Positions 25,479 through 33,424 are shown, numbered from the stretch's first letter. The stretch: 34,852 nt of DNA from Peptococcaceae bacterium (GCA_012839895.1 DUML01000063.1:1-34852); one strand, 5' to 3'. Numbers and translations are program-made. Notes: generated from the letters alone by a model not told the origin.

Positions 25479-26273
25479 ATGGGTGAAGCAATTGTTGTTA
25501 CTTCTGGAAAAGGTGGCGTCGGGAAGACTACCACAACGGCCAATCTGGGAGCAGCCCTGGCCTTTGCCGGGTATAAAGTCGTCCTTATAGATACGGATAT
25601 CGGTCTGAGAAACCTGGATGTTGTCATGGGGCTGGAAAACAGAATTGTGTATGATATTGTGGATGTCACCAGTGGAAATTGCCGTTTAAGGCAAGCATTA
25701 ATTAGAGATAAACGTTTTGACAGTCTTTATTTATTGCCGGCTGCCCAGACTAAAGATAAAACAGCTGTCAGGCCCGATGAGATGGAAGCTCTTTGTGATG
25801 AATTAAGAGAAGATTTCGATTATATTATAATAGATTGCCCTGCCGGCATCGAAAGAGGATTTTATAATGCTATTGCCGGTGCGGACAAGTCTATTGTGAT
25901 TACCACTCCCGAAGTAAGTGCGGTGCGTGATGCTGACCGGATAATTGGGCTTTTGGAGAGCCATGAATTGCGCAATCCTAAACTGATTATTAACAGAATT
26001 CGCCCTAAAATGGTTAGACAAGGAAATATGATGGATATTGACGATATAATTGATATCTTGGCTGTTGATCTTTTAGGAATTGTTCCCGAGGATGAAAAAA
26101 TTATTGTCTCTACCAACCGGGGAGAACCGGCAGTTATGGATGCCGTTTCCCAATCGGGTGAAGCTTATCGAAGAATAGCCCAGCGAATTAGAGGGGAAGA
26201 AGTACCTTTAATGAATCTTGATGCCCCAATTAGTATTTTTGACAAGCTAAAGAAGATAGTCGGCCGCAGATAG
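25479..26273 (+). CDS. minD: Septum site-determining ATPase MinD
   Basis: MinD is the membrane-binding ATPase that places the division site with MinC and MinE. I prefer ATG 25479, giving MGEAIVVTSGKGGVGKTT; a TTG at 25473 is also possible. The protein has 264 residues with the deviant Walker A GKGGVGKTT near 10-18, DTDIGLRNLD near 38-47 and DYIIIDCPAG near 115-124. The C-terminal amphipathic helix ISIFDKLKKIVGRR is the membrane-targeting sequence. minE follows after 29 bases. Confidence 0.96.
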   Translation: MGEAIVVTSGKGGVGKTTTTANLGAALAFAGYKVVLIDTDIGLRNLDVVMGLENRIVYDIVDVTSGNCRLRQALIRDKRFDSLYLLPAAQTKDKTAVRPDEMEALCDELREDFDYIIIDCPAGIERGFYNAIAGADKSIVITTPEVSAVRDADRIIGLLESHELRNPKLIINRIRPKMVRQGNMMDIDDIIDILAVDLLGIVPEDEKIIVSTNRGEPAVMDAVSQSGEAYRRIAQRIRGEEVPLMNLDAPISIFDKLKKIVGRR

Positions 26274-26302
26274 CTCCGCACGGTACGGAAGGGGAGATAA
26301 TT

Positions 26303-26587
26303 ATGTTTTGGGAGATGTTATTTCGTGTGGTGGGCAGAGACAGCTCAAGCAGCCGGTTTCAAGCCAAGGAACGGTTGCGTTTAGTGTTGGTGCATGATCG
26401 GGCTAAGATATCTCCTTACCTCATGAACAGGTTGAAAGAAGACCTTATTAGCGCAATTTCCAACTATATGGTTATTAATGAAGAGGCAATGGAAGTACAC
26501 TTTAATCAGGATGAGCGAGAAGTAGTTTTGGTAGCCAGTATTCCCATCAAAAAAATAAAAAGGGATTATTTGGAAAAAGCCCAATAG
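26303..26587 (+). CDS. minE: Cell division topological specificity factor MinE
   Basis: MinE stimulates MinD ATPase and drives Min oscillation. The 94-residue protein has the MinD-contact part (SRFQAKERLRLVLVHDRAKI near 18-37) and the dimerisation domain (LMNRLKEDLISAISNYMVIN, then VHFNQDEREVVLVASIPIKK). The length is typical. GGGGAGA precedes the ATG. A strong terminator follows at 26614. Confidence 0.94.
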   Translation: MFWEMLFRVVGRDSSSSRFQAKERLRLVLVHDRAKISPYLMNRLKEDLISAISNYMVINEEAMEVHFNQDEREVVLVASIPIKKIKRDYLEKAQ

Positions 26588-26613
26588 CCCCATCTTTTAG
26601 GATCTCAATCTAA

Positions 26614-26640
26614 AGCATCCCGAGACGGGATGCTTTTTTT
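26614..26640 (+). terminator. minE: Rho-independent terminator after minE
   Basis: AGCATCCCG (26614-26622) and CGGGATGCT (26626-26634) form a 9-base stem with loop AGA, followed by a T-run to 26640 and beyond. Confidence 0.92.
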
Positions 26641-26654
26641 TAGGCTATTTTTTA

Positions 26655-26663
26655 TGCTATAAT
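26655..26663 (+). promoter_or_regulatory. Extended -10 promoter of rodA
   Basis: TGCTATAAT, an extended -10 box, begins 14 bases after the minE terminator. No good -35 is visible. Transcription would start near 26670, so the TTG at 26665 is unlikely as the rodA start and ATG 26701 is favoured. Confidence 0.65.
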
Positions 26664-26700
26664 TTTGCTACTAAGATTATATTATGAGGAAAAAAGGCGA

Positions 26701-27873
26701 ATGTTAAAAAAGAGTGATAAAAAAGTACTGCATGGTTTCGATTTTGGGATGCTTTTAGCTCTGGTCTTGCTCCTTGGCGCCAGTTTGCTTATTTTAAGTA
26801 CGGCTTCAATTAATGTTGTACCGTCTGATCCCTATTATTACGTCAAGAATCAAGCAATTTGGATTGTAACCGGACTGGTAATAGCAGCTGTAGCCGCTGC
26901 TATTGATTATGAACACTGGCGAAAATTTAATTGGTGGATTTATGGTTTTAATATTTTCATGCTCATCCTCGTTTTTCTTATAGGGGATACGGCCAAAGGA
27001 GCACAGCGCTGGATTCCTCTTGTCGGCGGGTTCAGTATCCAACCTTCGGAATTTGCTAAAGTTTTGCTCATTCTTACTTTCGCTGATTTTCTTGCCGAGC
27101 GCAAAGGCAAACTGAACAATGTTAAGGATTTTATTGTCCCGTTATTATTTGTGCTTCCCCCAACGCTTTTAGTCTTTCTACAACCGGACTTGGGAACGGC
27201 TTTGGTTTTCGGTGCTATTTTTGTCGGCATGATGTTTGTAGCCGGCGCTCATCCTTTAAAATTCGGCGCTATTATTATTGGGGCGATTACTACTGCCATT
27301 ACAGCTGTTTATTTGCATTTCGCGGAAAATTTGCCCGGCCCCTTAAAGTATTTGGAAGGCTTGCCCCTTCCTTTGGAGGACTACCAGTTAAATCGTCTCT
27401 TGGTTTTTATTAATCCCGCTGCCGATACTTCGGGAGACGGTTATCACGTTATCCAATCCGTTTGGGCCATAGGTTCAGGAGGCTTATGGGGAAAAGGGTT
27501 CCGGGCAGGGACCCAGGGCCAGTTGAATTTCCTGCCGGAGCATCATACTGACTTTATTTTTTCGGTGGTAGGAGAAGAGTTCGGTTTTATTGGTACTTCC
27601 GTTTTACTTTTTATTTTCTGTCTTTTCCTCCTTAGGATTATTAGCGTGGGAATGAAAGCCAGGGATAATTATGGCCTCTTAATTACCGCCGGCGTTGTTT
27701 CCATGTTGGCTTTTCATATTTTGGTCAATGTCGGTATGGCTTCCGGCATTATGCCGGTAACCGGTATTCCCCTGCCCTTCATTACTTCCGGCGGAAGCTC
27801 TATGTGGGCAAATATGTTGGCGGTGGGATTGGTTTTAAGTGTCAACTTGCGCGGGGAAAAACCCATGTTTTAA
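26701..27873 (+). CDS. rodA: SEDS peptidoglycan glycosyltransferase RodA
   Basis: RodA polymerises lipid II in the elongasome together with PBP2. From ATG 26701 (AAAAGG upstream) the protein has 390 residues and about ten membrane segments. Family motifs are RWIPLVGGFSIQPSEFAK, LQPDLGTALVFGAI, the catalytic-loop AADTSGDGYHVIQSVWAIGS, GLWGKGF, HTDFIFSVVGEEFGF and the C-terminal GIPLPFITSGGSSM. FtsW is the alternative, but the position beside mreBCD-PBP2-minDE favours RodA. It has its own promoter. Confidence 0.92.
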   Translation: MLKKSDKKVLHGFDFGMLLALVLLLGASLLILSTASINVVPSDPYYYVKNQAIWIVTGLVIAAVAAAIDYEHWRKFNWWIYGFNIFMLILVFLIGDTAKGAQRWIPLVGGFSIQPSEFAKVLLILTFADFLAERKGKLNNVKDFIVPLLFVLPPTLLVFLQPDLGTALVFGAIFVGMMFVAGAHPLKFGAIIIGAITTAITAVYLHFAENLPGPLKYLEGLPLPLEDYQLNRLLVFINPAADTSGDGYHVIQSVWAIGSGGLWGKGFRAGTQGQLNFLPEHHTDFIFSVVGEEFGFIGTSVLLFIFCLFLLRIISVGMKARDNYGLLITAGVVSMLAFHILVNVGMASGIMPVTGIPLPFITSGGSSMWANMLAVGLVLSVNLRGEKPMF

Positions 27874-27908
27874 GCTTATATAGCTAAGAACAATTAAATT
27901 TAGCACTG

Positions 27909-28005
27909 AAAAGATGTCTAACAAGTTTCAAGGATGAAGTACGCCCCGATTGTTAGATTTTAGGTGTAACTTTTAGGGGTTAGTACGGATGAAGACATCT
28001 TTTTT
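27909..28005 (+). ncRNA. Structured RNA or complex terminator after rodA
   Basis: AAAAGATGTCT (27909-27919) pairs perfectly with AGACATCTTTT (27993-28003), and a T-run ends at 28005. The 73 bases between hold a second perfect helix, TCTAACAA (27917-27924) with TTGTTAGA (27950-27957), sharing three bases with the outer stem. They also hold two similar segments, AAGGATGAAG and ACGGATGAAG, each beside GTAC. A plain terminator does not need this interior. It could be the rodA terminator, a regulatory leader of the downstream activator, or a small RNA. No known riboswitch class was recognised. Confidence 0.5.
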
Positions 28006-28043
28006 AATATTTAATTGATAGAGTTAATATTTAATTGATAGAG
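28004..28043. repeat. Perfect tandem duplication of 20 bases
   Basis: TTAATATTTAATTGATAGAG occurs at 28004-28023 and again, identical, at 28024-28043, just upstream of the activator's GAGGAGG (28041-28047). It overlaps the end of the T-run of the previous element. It is probably a recent slip duplication; it lengthens the activator leader. Confidence 0.85.
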
Positions 28044-28062
28044 GAGGTTTAAAAAAGCAATT

Positions 28063-29985
28063 ATGATTAATATTGTGGTGATCAAACCCTACGACGGAAT
28101 AGAGAAGGTTATAAAAGAAGCTTTTGAAGAACATCCTCTAAGGAATAGCTTGTCTTACGAGATTATTGACACTCTTGCGCCCCTTGCTTTAGAAAAAGCT
28201 CAGCCCTTTAATTATGTTTTTTCGCCTCAGACCGATGTGGTTATTGCCCGTTATTTTTCGGCACAGCATATTAGAAACCAAAAGATTACCTGTATCGAGA
28301 TTGCTCTTACCGGCTATGATGTGGTAATTGCGATTAATGAATGTATAAAATTATACAACCCAAAGAAGATAGCGGTTTTTACCCCTAAAGACACGCTTTA
28401 TGAAGCAAGCAATCTTATAGAAATATACAAGCAGCAGGAAATAATTTTGATGGAAATTACGGATCTGGATACTCTTCAGGAACAGCTAAACCAAGCCAAG
28501 GCTAATGGCGTTGATGCAGTAGTCGGCGGCTTGATAGTCGTTGAGTCAGCCAGAAAACTCGGCATGCAAGGCGTACTAACGCGCTTAAGTAAAATGAATA
28601 TCACAAAAGCAATAAATGATGCCATTCAAATCGTTGAAATCACCCGCAAGAAAAACGAAGAAAACAAAAGACTAAGGGGTATCATGGACTATTCTTTTGG
28701 TGGTATTATCTCAACAGATTCGGATGGAAATATTATTCTAATAAATCGTCATGCCCAAGAATTTTTTGGCTATGATGTGCAAAAAGCGGGCCCCAAAACC
28801 ATTTGGGATTTGCTGCCTGACTTGTCTCGGGACGCAATTAAGAACGGTGATGTAATTGAAGATGAATTAATGAAAATAAAAGGAACATTAATTACTTTTA
28901 ATATGGTTCCTATTTCAGGGAAAAACGGTAATAGCGGTGTTGTGATTACCTTTCAAAAAGTAACTGCCATTCAGAAACTGGAAGGAAAAATTCGTAATAA
29001 AATTCATGAAAAAGGATTTTACGCTCGCTATCGCTTTTCTGATATTATTACCAAAAGTCCAACAATGTTGGAATGCATAGAAAGGGCTCGTCGTTTTAGC
29101 AAAGTTAACTCAAACGTATTATTAATCGGTGAAACCGGAACTGGTAAAGAGATGTTCGCCCAAAGTATACACAATGAAAGCCAGCGCCGTGACGGACCCT
29201 TTGTCGCTATAAATTGCGCGGCATTGCCGGAAGCTCTTCTGGAAAGTGAGCTATTCGGTTATGTAGACGGTGCCTTTACCGGAGCGGCCAAAGGCGGCAA
29301 AGCCGGCCTGTTTGAGATCGCTCATAACGGAACAATTTTTTTAGATGAGATACAGGATATTTCAGCAAAATTGCAAGGACGTCTCCTTAGGGTCATCGAA
29401 GAGAGAGAAATAATACGGCTTGGGCATGACCGGGTAACATCTATTGATGTAAGAATTATTTCAGCTTCAAATCAGGATTTGTGGCGAAAAGTGGAACGGG
29501 GTGAATTTAGGAGCGATTTGCTCTATCGCTTAGACGTTCTTCAATTGGAAATTCCACCTTTGGCCCAGAGAGACCAAGATGTTTTGCTTCTTGCGGAATA
29601 TTTCATTGCCAACCATGATTTCGGCTTCAAATCCACTGTTAAGGAAATATCACCGGAAGGTAAATTGCTTCTCATGGAATACACTTGGCCCGGCAATATA
29701 CGGGAATTACGCAATTTTTGCGAACGTTTATGTGTTACATGCGACAAACCCATAGCTGATGCCAAAGATGTAAAGAGAGCGCTTTATGGCGGAAATATAA
29801 TTCCTATAAACCTTTCTGAAAAACCCAAGCAAGCAGGGCCGTCGGTAACTATGAAAGAGATGGAGAAGAAAATTATTCTTGACACTTTGGTATTATGTGG
29901 TGGTAGTAAGAAGATGGCAGCCCGAGAATTAGGGTGGTCAAAAAGCACCTTGTGGCGGAAAATGAAAGAACATGGAATTAGTTAA
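28063..29985 (+). CDS. Second sigma-54-dependent activator with PrpR_N, PAS and AAA+ domains
   Basis: The 640-residue protein has the same plan as the activator at 9691. A PrpR_N-like sensor covers 1-200 (CIEIALTGYDVVIAINECIK, AVVGGLIVVESARKLG). A PAS domain covers about 210-310 (MDYSFGGIISTDSDGNIILI). The AAA+ domain has Walker A GETGTGKE at 356-363, GAFTGA at 403-408 and Walker B IFLDE near 426-430. The C-terminal Fis-type helix-turn-helix is MAARELGWSKSTLWRKMKEH. GAGGAGG lies 15 bases before the ATG, rather far. The sigma-54 promoter at 30281 in front of tctBAC is its obvious target; the ligand is probably the transported carboxylate or a metabolite. Confidence 0.93.
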   Translation: MINIVVIKPYDGIEKVIKEAFEEHPLRNSLSYEIIDTLAPLALEKAQPFNYVFSPQTDVVIARYFSAQHIRNQKITCIEIALTGYDVVIAINECIKLYNPKKIAVFTPKDTLYEASNLIEIYKQQEIILMEITDLDTLQEQLNQAKANGVDAVVGGLIVVESARKLGMQGVLTRLSKMNITKAINDAIQIVEITRKKNEENKRLRGIMDYSFGGIISTDSDGNIILINRHAQEFFGYDVQKAGPKTIWDLLPDLSRDAIKNGDVIEDELMKIKGTLITFNMVPISGKNGNSGVVITFQKVTAIQKLEGKIRNKIHEKGFYARYRFSDIITKSPTMLECIERARRFSKVNSNVLLIGETGTGKEMFAQSIHNESQRRDGPFVAINCAALPEALLESELFGYVDGAFTGAAKGGKAGLFEIAHNGTIFLDEIQDISAKLQGRLLRVIEEREIIRLGHDRVTSIDVRIISASNQDLWRKVERGEFRSDLLYRLDVLQLEIPPLAQRDQDVLLLAEYFIANHDFGFKSTVKEISPEGKLLLMEYTWPGNIRELRNFCERLCVTCDKPIADAKDVKRALYGGNIIPINLSEKPKQAGPSVTMKEMEKKIILDTLVLCGGSKKMAARELGWSKSTLWRKMKEHGIS

Positions 29986-30083
29986 AAAGTTCTTTTTTTC
30001 TATTTGCCTATCAGCCTATTAAACTATTAGTCTATATAAACTCTTAGCCAGCAAATTTGAATAGCCTATTAGTCTATAGATTT

Positions 30084-30124
30084 AAACAGGGTGATTTTAC
30101 TAAAGGTTTCACTCTGTTTTATTA
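30084..30124 (+). terminator. Terminator after the second activator gene
   Basis: AAACAGGGTGA (30084-30094) pairs with TCACTCTGTTT (30109-30119) with one G-U pair, followed by TATTATT. The loop is 14 bases. It isolates the activator from the tct operon. Confidence 0.7.
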
Positions 30125-30280
30125 TTGCATTATAATGGTTCATAATTGAAATGACTGAAACTTTATCGAACCTTTCCGAATTGAACATTTACTGAATTTT
30201 ATGACTTTTTCCTAGATGGTTTATAGATTTATCAAGGGATTGGCCAATTAATTATTATAAAAAATCGGGATTGAGATTTT

Positions 30281-30296
30281 TGGCATAGAATTTGCA
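30281..30296 (+). promoter_or_regulatory. Sigma-54 (-24/-12) promoter of the tct operon
   Basis: TGGCATAGAATTTGCA matches the sigma-54 consensus TGGCAC-N5-TTGCA, with the invariant GG (30282-30283) and GC (30294-30295) exactly 10 bases apart. Transcription should start near 30307. The activator gene upstream supplies the required ATPase. Confidence 0.88.
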
Positions 30297-30330
30297 CTAT
30301 AAAAAAATAGTTCCGGAGGAATTTAGACGA

Positions 30331-30378
30331 ATGAGGGAAGAATTGTGGAAAAGAAGGGGGGATAATTTCGCAGAATGA
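30331..30378 (+). CDS. 15-codon leader ORF coupled to tctB
   Basis: ATG 30331 has a strong CCGGAGGA (30313-30320) and opens MREELWKRRGDNFAE. Its TGA (30376-30378) overlaps the tctB ATG (30375-30377) as ATGA. It is the first ORF after the sigma-54 start. The tctB ATG itself has only a distant purine-rich tract (30348-30361), so tctB may be translated by coupling to this leader. No protein family is recognised; the peptide may have no function of its own. Confidence 0.5.
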   Translation: MREELWKRRGDNFAE

Positions 30379-30815
30379 AATCTGACAAAATTGGCGGATT
30401 GATTGGTATTATAATCGGGTTATTCTCTATATCAGAAGCCTTTAGGATGTATCCTTACAGGGTCAATAACGCAGTAGGAGATCATGTTATGCCTGCAGTT
30501 GTAGGAGGCTTGTTAATTCTGTTGGGGGTGATAATGATAATCTTCAAGACCGAAAAATTTGAGGTTAAATTTCCTGAACGGTCTATGATTATCAAAATCT
30601 CATCGACACTTGGGGTGCTTCTACTATATTGGGTCATGCTGCATTTCTTAGGTTACACCCTCAGCACTTTCTTGGCAGGTTTGCTTCTCTTTAGAATTAT
30701 TGGCTCCTATAGCATTCTGAAAACCATTTCTTTCGCCGCTCTAACCATCGCTGCGCTGTATCTGGTGTTTATCTACTGGCTGAATATGCCCTTTCCAGCA
30801 TGGATATGGGGTTAA
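30375..30815 (+). CDS. tctB: Tripartite tricarboxylate transporter, small membrane subunit TctB
   Basis: TctB is the small four-helix membrane subunit of TTT transporters, which import citrate-like and other carboxylates using an ion gradient. The 146-residue protein has about four hydrophobic segments at roughly 7-20, 38-58, 77-100 and 108-138. An early RMYPYRVNNAVGDHVMPAVV stretch (about 24-43) precedes the second. Sequence of TctB is poorly conserved, so the call rests on size, topology and the adjoining tctA. It is coupled to a leader ORF. Confidence 0.85.
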   Translation: MKSDKIGGLIGIIIGLFSISEAFRMYPYRVNNAVGDHVMPAVVGGLLILLGVIMIIFKTEKFEVKFPERSMIIKISSTLGVLLLYWVMLHFLGYTLSTFLAGLLLFRIIGSYSILKTISFAALTIAALYLVFIYWLNMPFPAWIWG

Positions 30816-30827
30816 GGAGGTATCTGC

Positions 30828-32348
30828 GTGGAACAATTGAGTATGCTTCTGGATGGATTTATGGGAGCCTTAACACCAATAAACTTGGCCATGGCTGTTC
30901 TTGGTTCCTTAGTTGGAACTTTAGTTGGGGTTCTTCCCGGCTTGGGACCTACCTCCGCTATCGCTATTCTTTTACCCTTAACCACAGTATTGGGTCCTAT
31001 CCAAGGTCTGATCATGCTGGCGGCTATTTATTACGGGGCCATGTATGGAGGGTCTACCACCGCAATTTTATTAAATATTCCCGGTGAGGTTGCCGCTGTC
31101 CCTACTTGTCTGGATGGTCATCCTTTAGCTAAACAAGGGCGGGGCGGACCGGCTTTAGGTATTGCAGCCATCAGTTCCTTCGTTGCCGGTACCATAGGTG
31201 TGGTAGGTTTGGTATTTTTTGCGCCTCTCTTAGCCGATCAGGCTTTAAAATTCGGTCCGCCGGAATATTTTGCTTTAATGCTCCTGGCAATCACGATTAT
31301 CGTGAATTTATCAGGAAGCTCTATCATTAAGGGACTGCTTATGGGTTTGTTGGGATTTGTCCTCTCAATGATAGGTATTGCCCCGGTAGGCGGACAGGTA
31401 CGTTTTACCTTTGGAATACCCGTCCTGGCCGGGGGCCTGGATATGATCAGCATAGTCATAGGTTTGTTTGCCATCAGTGAAGTGCTTAAAGGACTGGAGA
31501 GTAAACAGGTTACCATATCAAAAGGCAATATTGGCAGCATTTATCCTACCAGAAAGGATTTGAAACAAAGTTTTCCTGCCATGCTACGGGGCGGATTTGT
31601 CGGTTTTTTGCTTGGGCTTCTGCCTGGTTGTTCACCGGCAGTGACCACCTTTATGGCTTATGACCTTGAAAAGAAAGTATCAAAAACTCCGGAAAGGTTT
31701 GGTAAAGGGGCGATTGAAGGTGTAGCCGCCCCGGAAGCTGCAAATAATTCCACAAGTTCAGCGGGCTTTATCCCCTTATTCGCTCTTGGCATACCTACTA
31801 CACCTGCTTTAGCCGTTCTATTGGCGGGATTAATGATTTACGGACTGCAACCCGGGCCTCTTCTTTTTGAACAGGGGGAAAGTTTTGTCTGGACGATTAT
31901 TGCCAGTATGTTTATCGGCAATGCTATGTTGTTGATTTTGAACTTACCGTTAATCGGCATTTGGATACAACTTACCAGAATACCTTACGGAATTATGGCG
32001 CCGATTATTCTATTGTTAAGTATCATCGGCGGGTATACCGTCAGAAACAGTATGTTTGATGTCCTGGTCGCCATAATTTTCGGCGTTCTCGGTTATTTCT
32101 TTAATAAATACAGATGGCCGGTAGTTCCCTTGATTTTAACCTTTATATTAGGACCAACCCTGGAAAAGTCTTTCGTTCAATCTATAGCCCTTCCGCCGGG
32201 AGGATTTGGGATTTTCTTTACCCGCCCCATATCCTTAGCTCTTATCCTAATGGCTGTTGCCCTTCTGGTGGTTTCTTTGTTCTTGATTAAAAGAACTAAA
32301 CAGCAAGCCCAGGCAGCAGTGGGGGAAGAAGTGGATATTTCTGAGTAG
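30828..32348 (+). CDS. tctA: Tripartite tricarboxylate transporter, large membrane subunit TctA
   Basis: TctA is the main permease, with about 10-12 membrane segments in 506 residues. Family motifs are GVLPGLGPTSAIAILLPL near 28-45, GAMYGGSTTAILLNIPGE near 68-85, and the repeated half GLLPGCSPAVTTFMAY near 262-277 with FIPLFALGIPTTPALAVLLA near 310-329. The start is GTG 30828 with TTAAGGAGGT just before it. It ends in a hairpin shared with the gap before tctC. The substrate cannot be inferred from TctA. Confidence 0.95.
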   Translation: MEQLSMLLDGFMGALTPINLAMAVLGSLVGTLVGVLPGLGPTSAIAILLPLTTVLGPIQGLIMLAAIYYGAMYGGSTTAILLNIPGEVAAVPTCLDGHPLAKQGRGGPALGIAAISSFVAGTIGVVGLVFFAPLLADQALKFGPPEYFALMLLAITIIVNLSGSSIIKGLLMGLLGFVLSMIGIAPVGGQVRFTFGIPVLAGGLDMISIVIGLFAISEVLKGLESKQVTISKGNIGSIYPTRKDLKQSFPAMLRGGFVGFLLGLLPGCSPAVTTFMAYDLEKKVSKTPERFGKGAIEGVAAPEAANNSTSSAGFIPLFALGIPTTPALAVLLAGLMIYGLQPGPLLFEQGESFVWTIIASMFIGNAMLLILNLPLIGIWIQLTRIPYGIMAPIILLLSIIGGYTVRNSMFDVLVAIIFGVLGYFFNKYRWPVVPLILTFILGPTLEKSFVQSIALPPGGFGIFFTRPISLALILMAVALLVVSLFLIKRTKQQAQAAVGEEVDISE

Positions 32349-32360
32349 AAACTCAGAAAT
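32337..32360 (+). other. Perfect intercistronic hairpin over the tctA stop
   Basis: ATTTCTGAGT (32337-32346) and ACTCAGAAAT (32351-32360) pair over 10 bases around loop AGAA, and the tctA TAG straddles the stem and loop. No U-tract follows. Such hairpins often protect or separate mRNA segments so that the binding protein gene is expressed more than the permease. Confidence 0.7.
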
Positions 32361-32410
32361 TTCACGATAAATAATAAAATTAAAAAATTAAAGGGAGAGT
32401 GGGAGTATTT

Positions 32411-33424
32411 ATGAGCAAAAAGATTCTAAGTTGTATCTTGGTGACGTTCCTTATTCTTACACTGACTATTGCCGGTTGTTCTTCAGCGCCGTCAGGCAAC
32501 GCTCCACAGGAAAAGGAGAACCCTCCTTATCCCGAAAAACAGATTGATATCATAGTTCCCTTCGCAGCAGGCGGCGGACTTGATCTGGTCGGACGCGCTA
32601 TTGCTGAATACATGACTAAAGAATGGGGACAGGCCGTAAATGTTATCAATAAGCCAGGTGCAGCCGGTGCTATCGGTAACACAGAAGCTTTAAAAGGATC
32701 TAAACCCGATGGCTATACAGCCTTAATCGCAGGGCTGAACAATTCCTCGGCACTATAGGCCGGCACTCCGAATTTGGAGTTTACTATGGATGACTTTAAA
32801 TGGGCAGGAAAGCTGGTAGAAGATCCAATTGCTGTAATCGTCAAAGCGGATGCTCCTTGGAATAGCCTTGAAGAGTTCGCTGAATGGGCCAAAGCCAACC
32901 CGGAAAAGGTTACTTACGGCACTACAGGACCTACAGGACGGCCTACATTCTCCATTGCAGAGCTTTTCGACAAATTAGGTATTGATTTCAGCAAGACTAA
33001 CATGATTGTAACAAGCGGCGCGTCAGAAATAATATCACAAATTGCGGGCGGACATGTGCATATAGGAATGAATTCCGTAAGCGAAGTATCCAATATGGTC
33101 AAAGCCGGAAAAATAAAAATGCTGGCTGTAACAACCAAAAGCTCCTATTTCCCGGATGTTCCTACCATGGAAGAGCTCGGTTATAACGATTTTAAAGTGA
33201 ATTGGTGGTTAGGGGTCGCTTTCCCCAAGGATACCCCGGACTATATAGTGGAAAAATGGGAAAAAGCTATGGAAAAAGCTTCAACAGATACGGAATTCCT
33301 GAAGAAATTAGAATCCTTTAACTCTGAAGTATCCTATCTTAGTGCTGCCGAGGTTAAAAAACTTGCTGATGAACAGTATCGTGAACTCACTGATTTGGCA
33401 ATTAAATTTGGTCTGCGCAAATAA
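32411..33424 (+). pseudogene. tctC: TctC substrate-binding protein with one in-frame TAG
   Basis: TctC is the extracytoplasmic binding protein that delivers substrate to TctAB. Start ATG 32411 with GGGAG (32401-32405); a lipobox LTIAGC follows a signal peptide. The domain begins IDIIVPFAAGGGLDLVGRAI. TAG at 32756-32758 (codon 116, after GLNNSSAL) interrupts it, and the same frame resumes AGTPNLEFTMDDFKWAGKLV to TAA at 33424. The whole frame is about 337 codons, the normal TctC size, with no other damage. The likely cause is a point mutation such as CAG to TAG. A sequencing error or suppression of the codon is possible. Without it only a 115-residue fragment is made. Confidence 0.9.

Larger units (their letters stand above)
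29986..30374. promoter_or_regulatory. Control region between the activator and the tct operon
   Basis: The 389 bases contain, in order: direct repeats AGCCTATTA (30013-30021 and 30063-30071) and CTATTAGTCTATA (30024-30036 and 30066-30078, 42 bases apart); the activator's terminator (30084-30124); a degenerate direct repeat ATTGAAATGACTGAAACTTT (from 30145) and ATTGAACATTTACTGAATTT (from 30180), 35 bases apart; the sigma-54 promoter (30281-30296); and a leader ORF (30331-30378). The repeats lie at distances typical of enhancer sites for sigma-54 activators. Their role is inference. Confidence 0.55.

Noticed and set aside
26665-26700. TTG 26665 as the rodA start
   Set aside because: It lies just two bases after the -10 box, before the expected transcription start; ATG 26701 has a better ribosome binding site.
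32756-32758. TAG in tctC read as pyrrolysine
   Set aside because: TAG is an ordinary stop for at least eight genes here, no pyl gene is seen, and TctC is not a known pyrrolysine protein. Kept only as a remote alternative.
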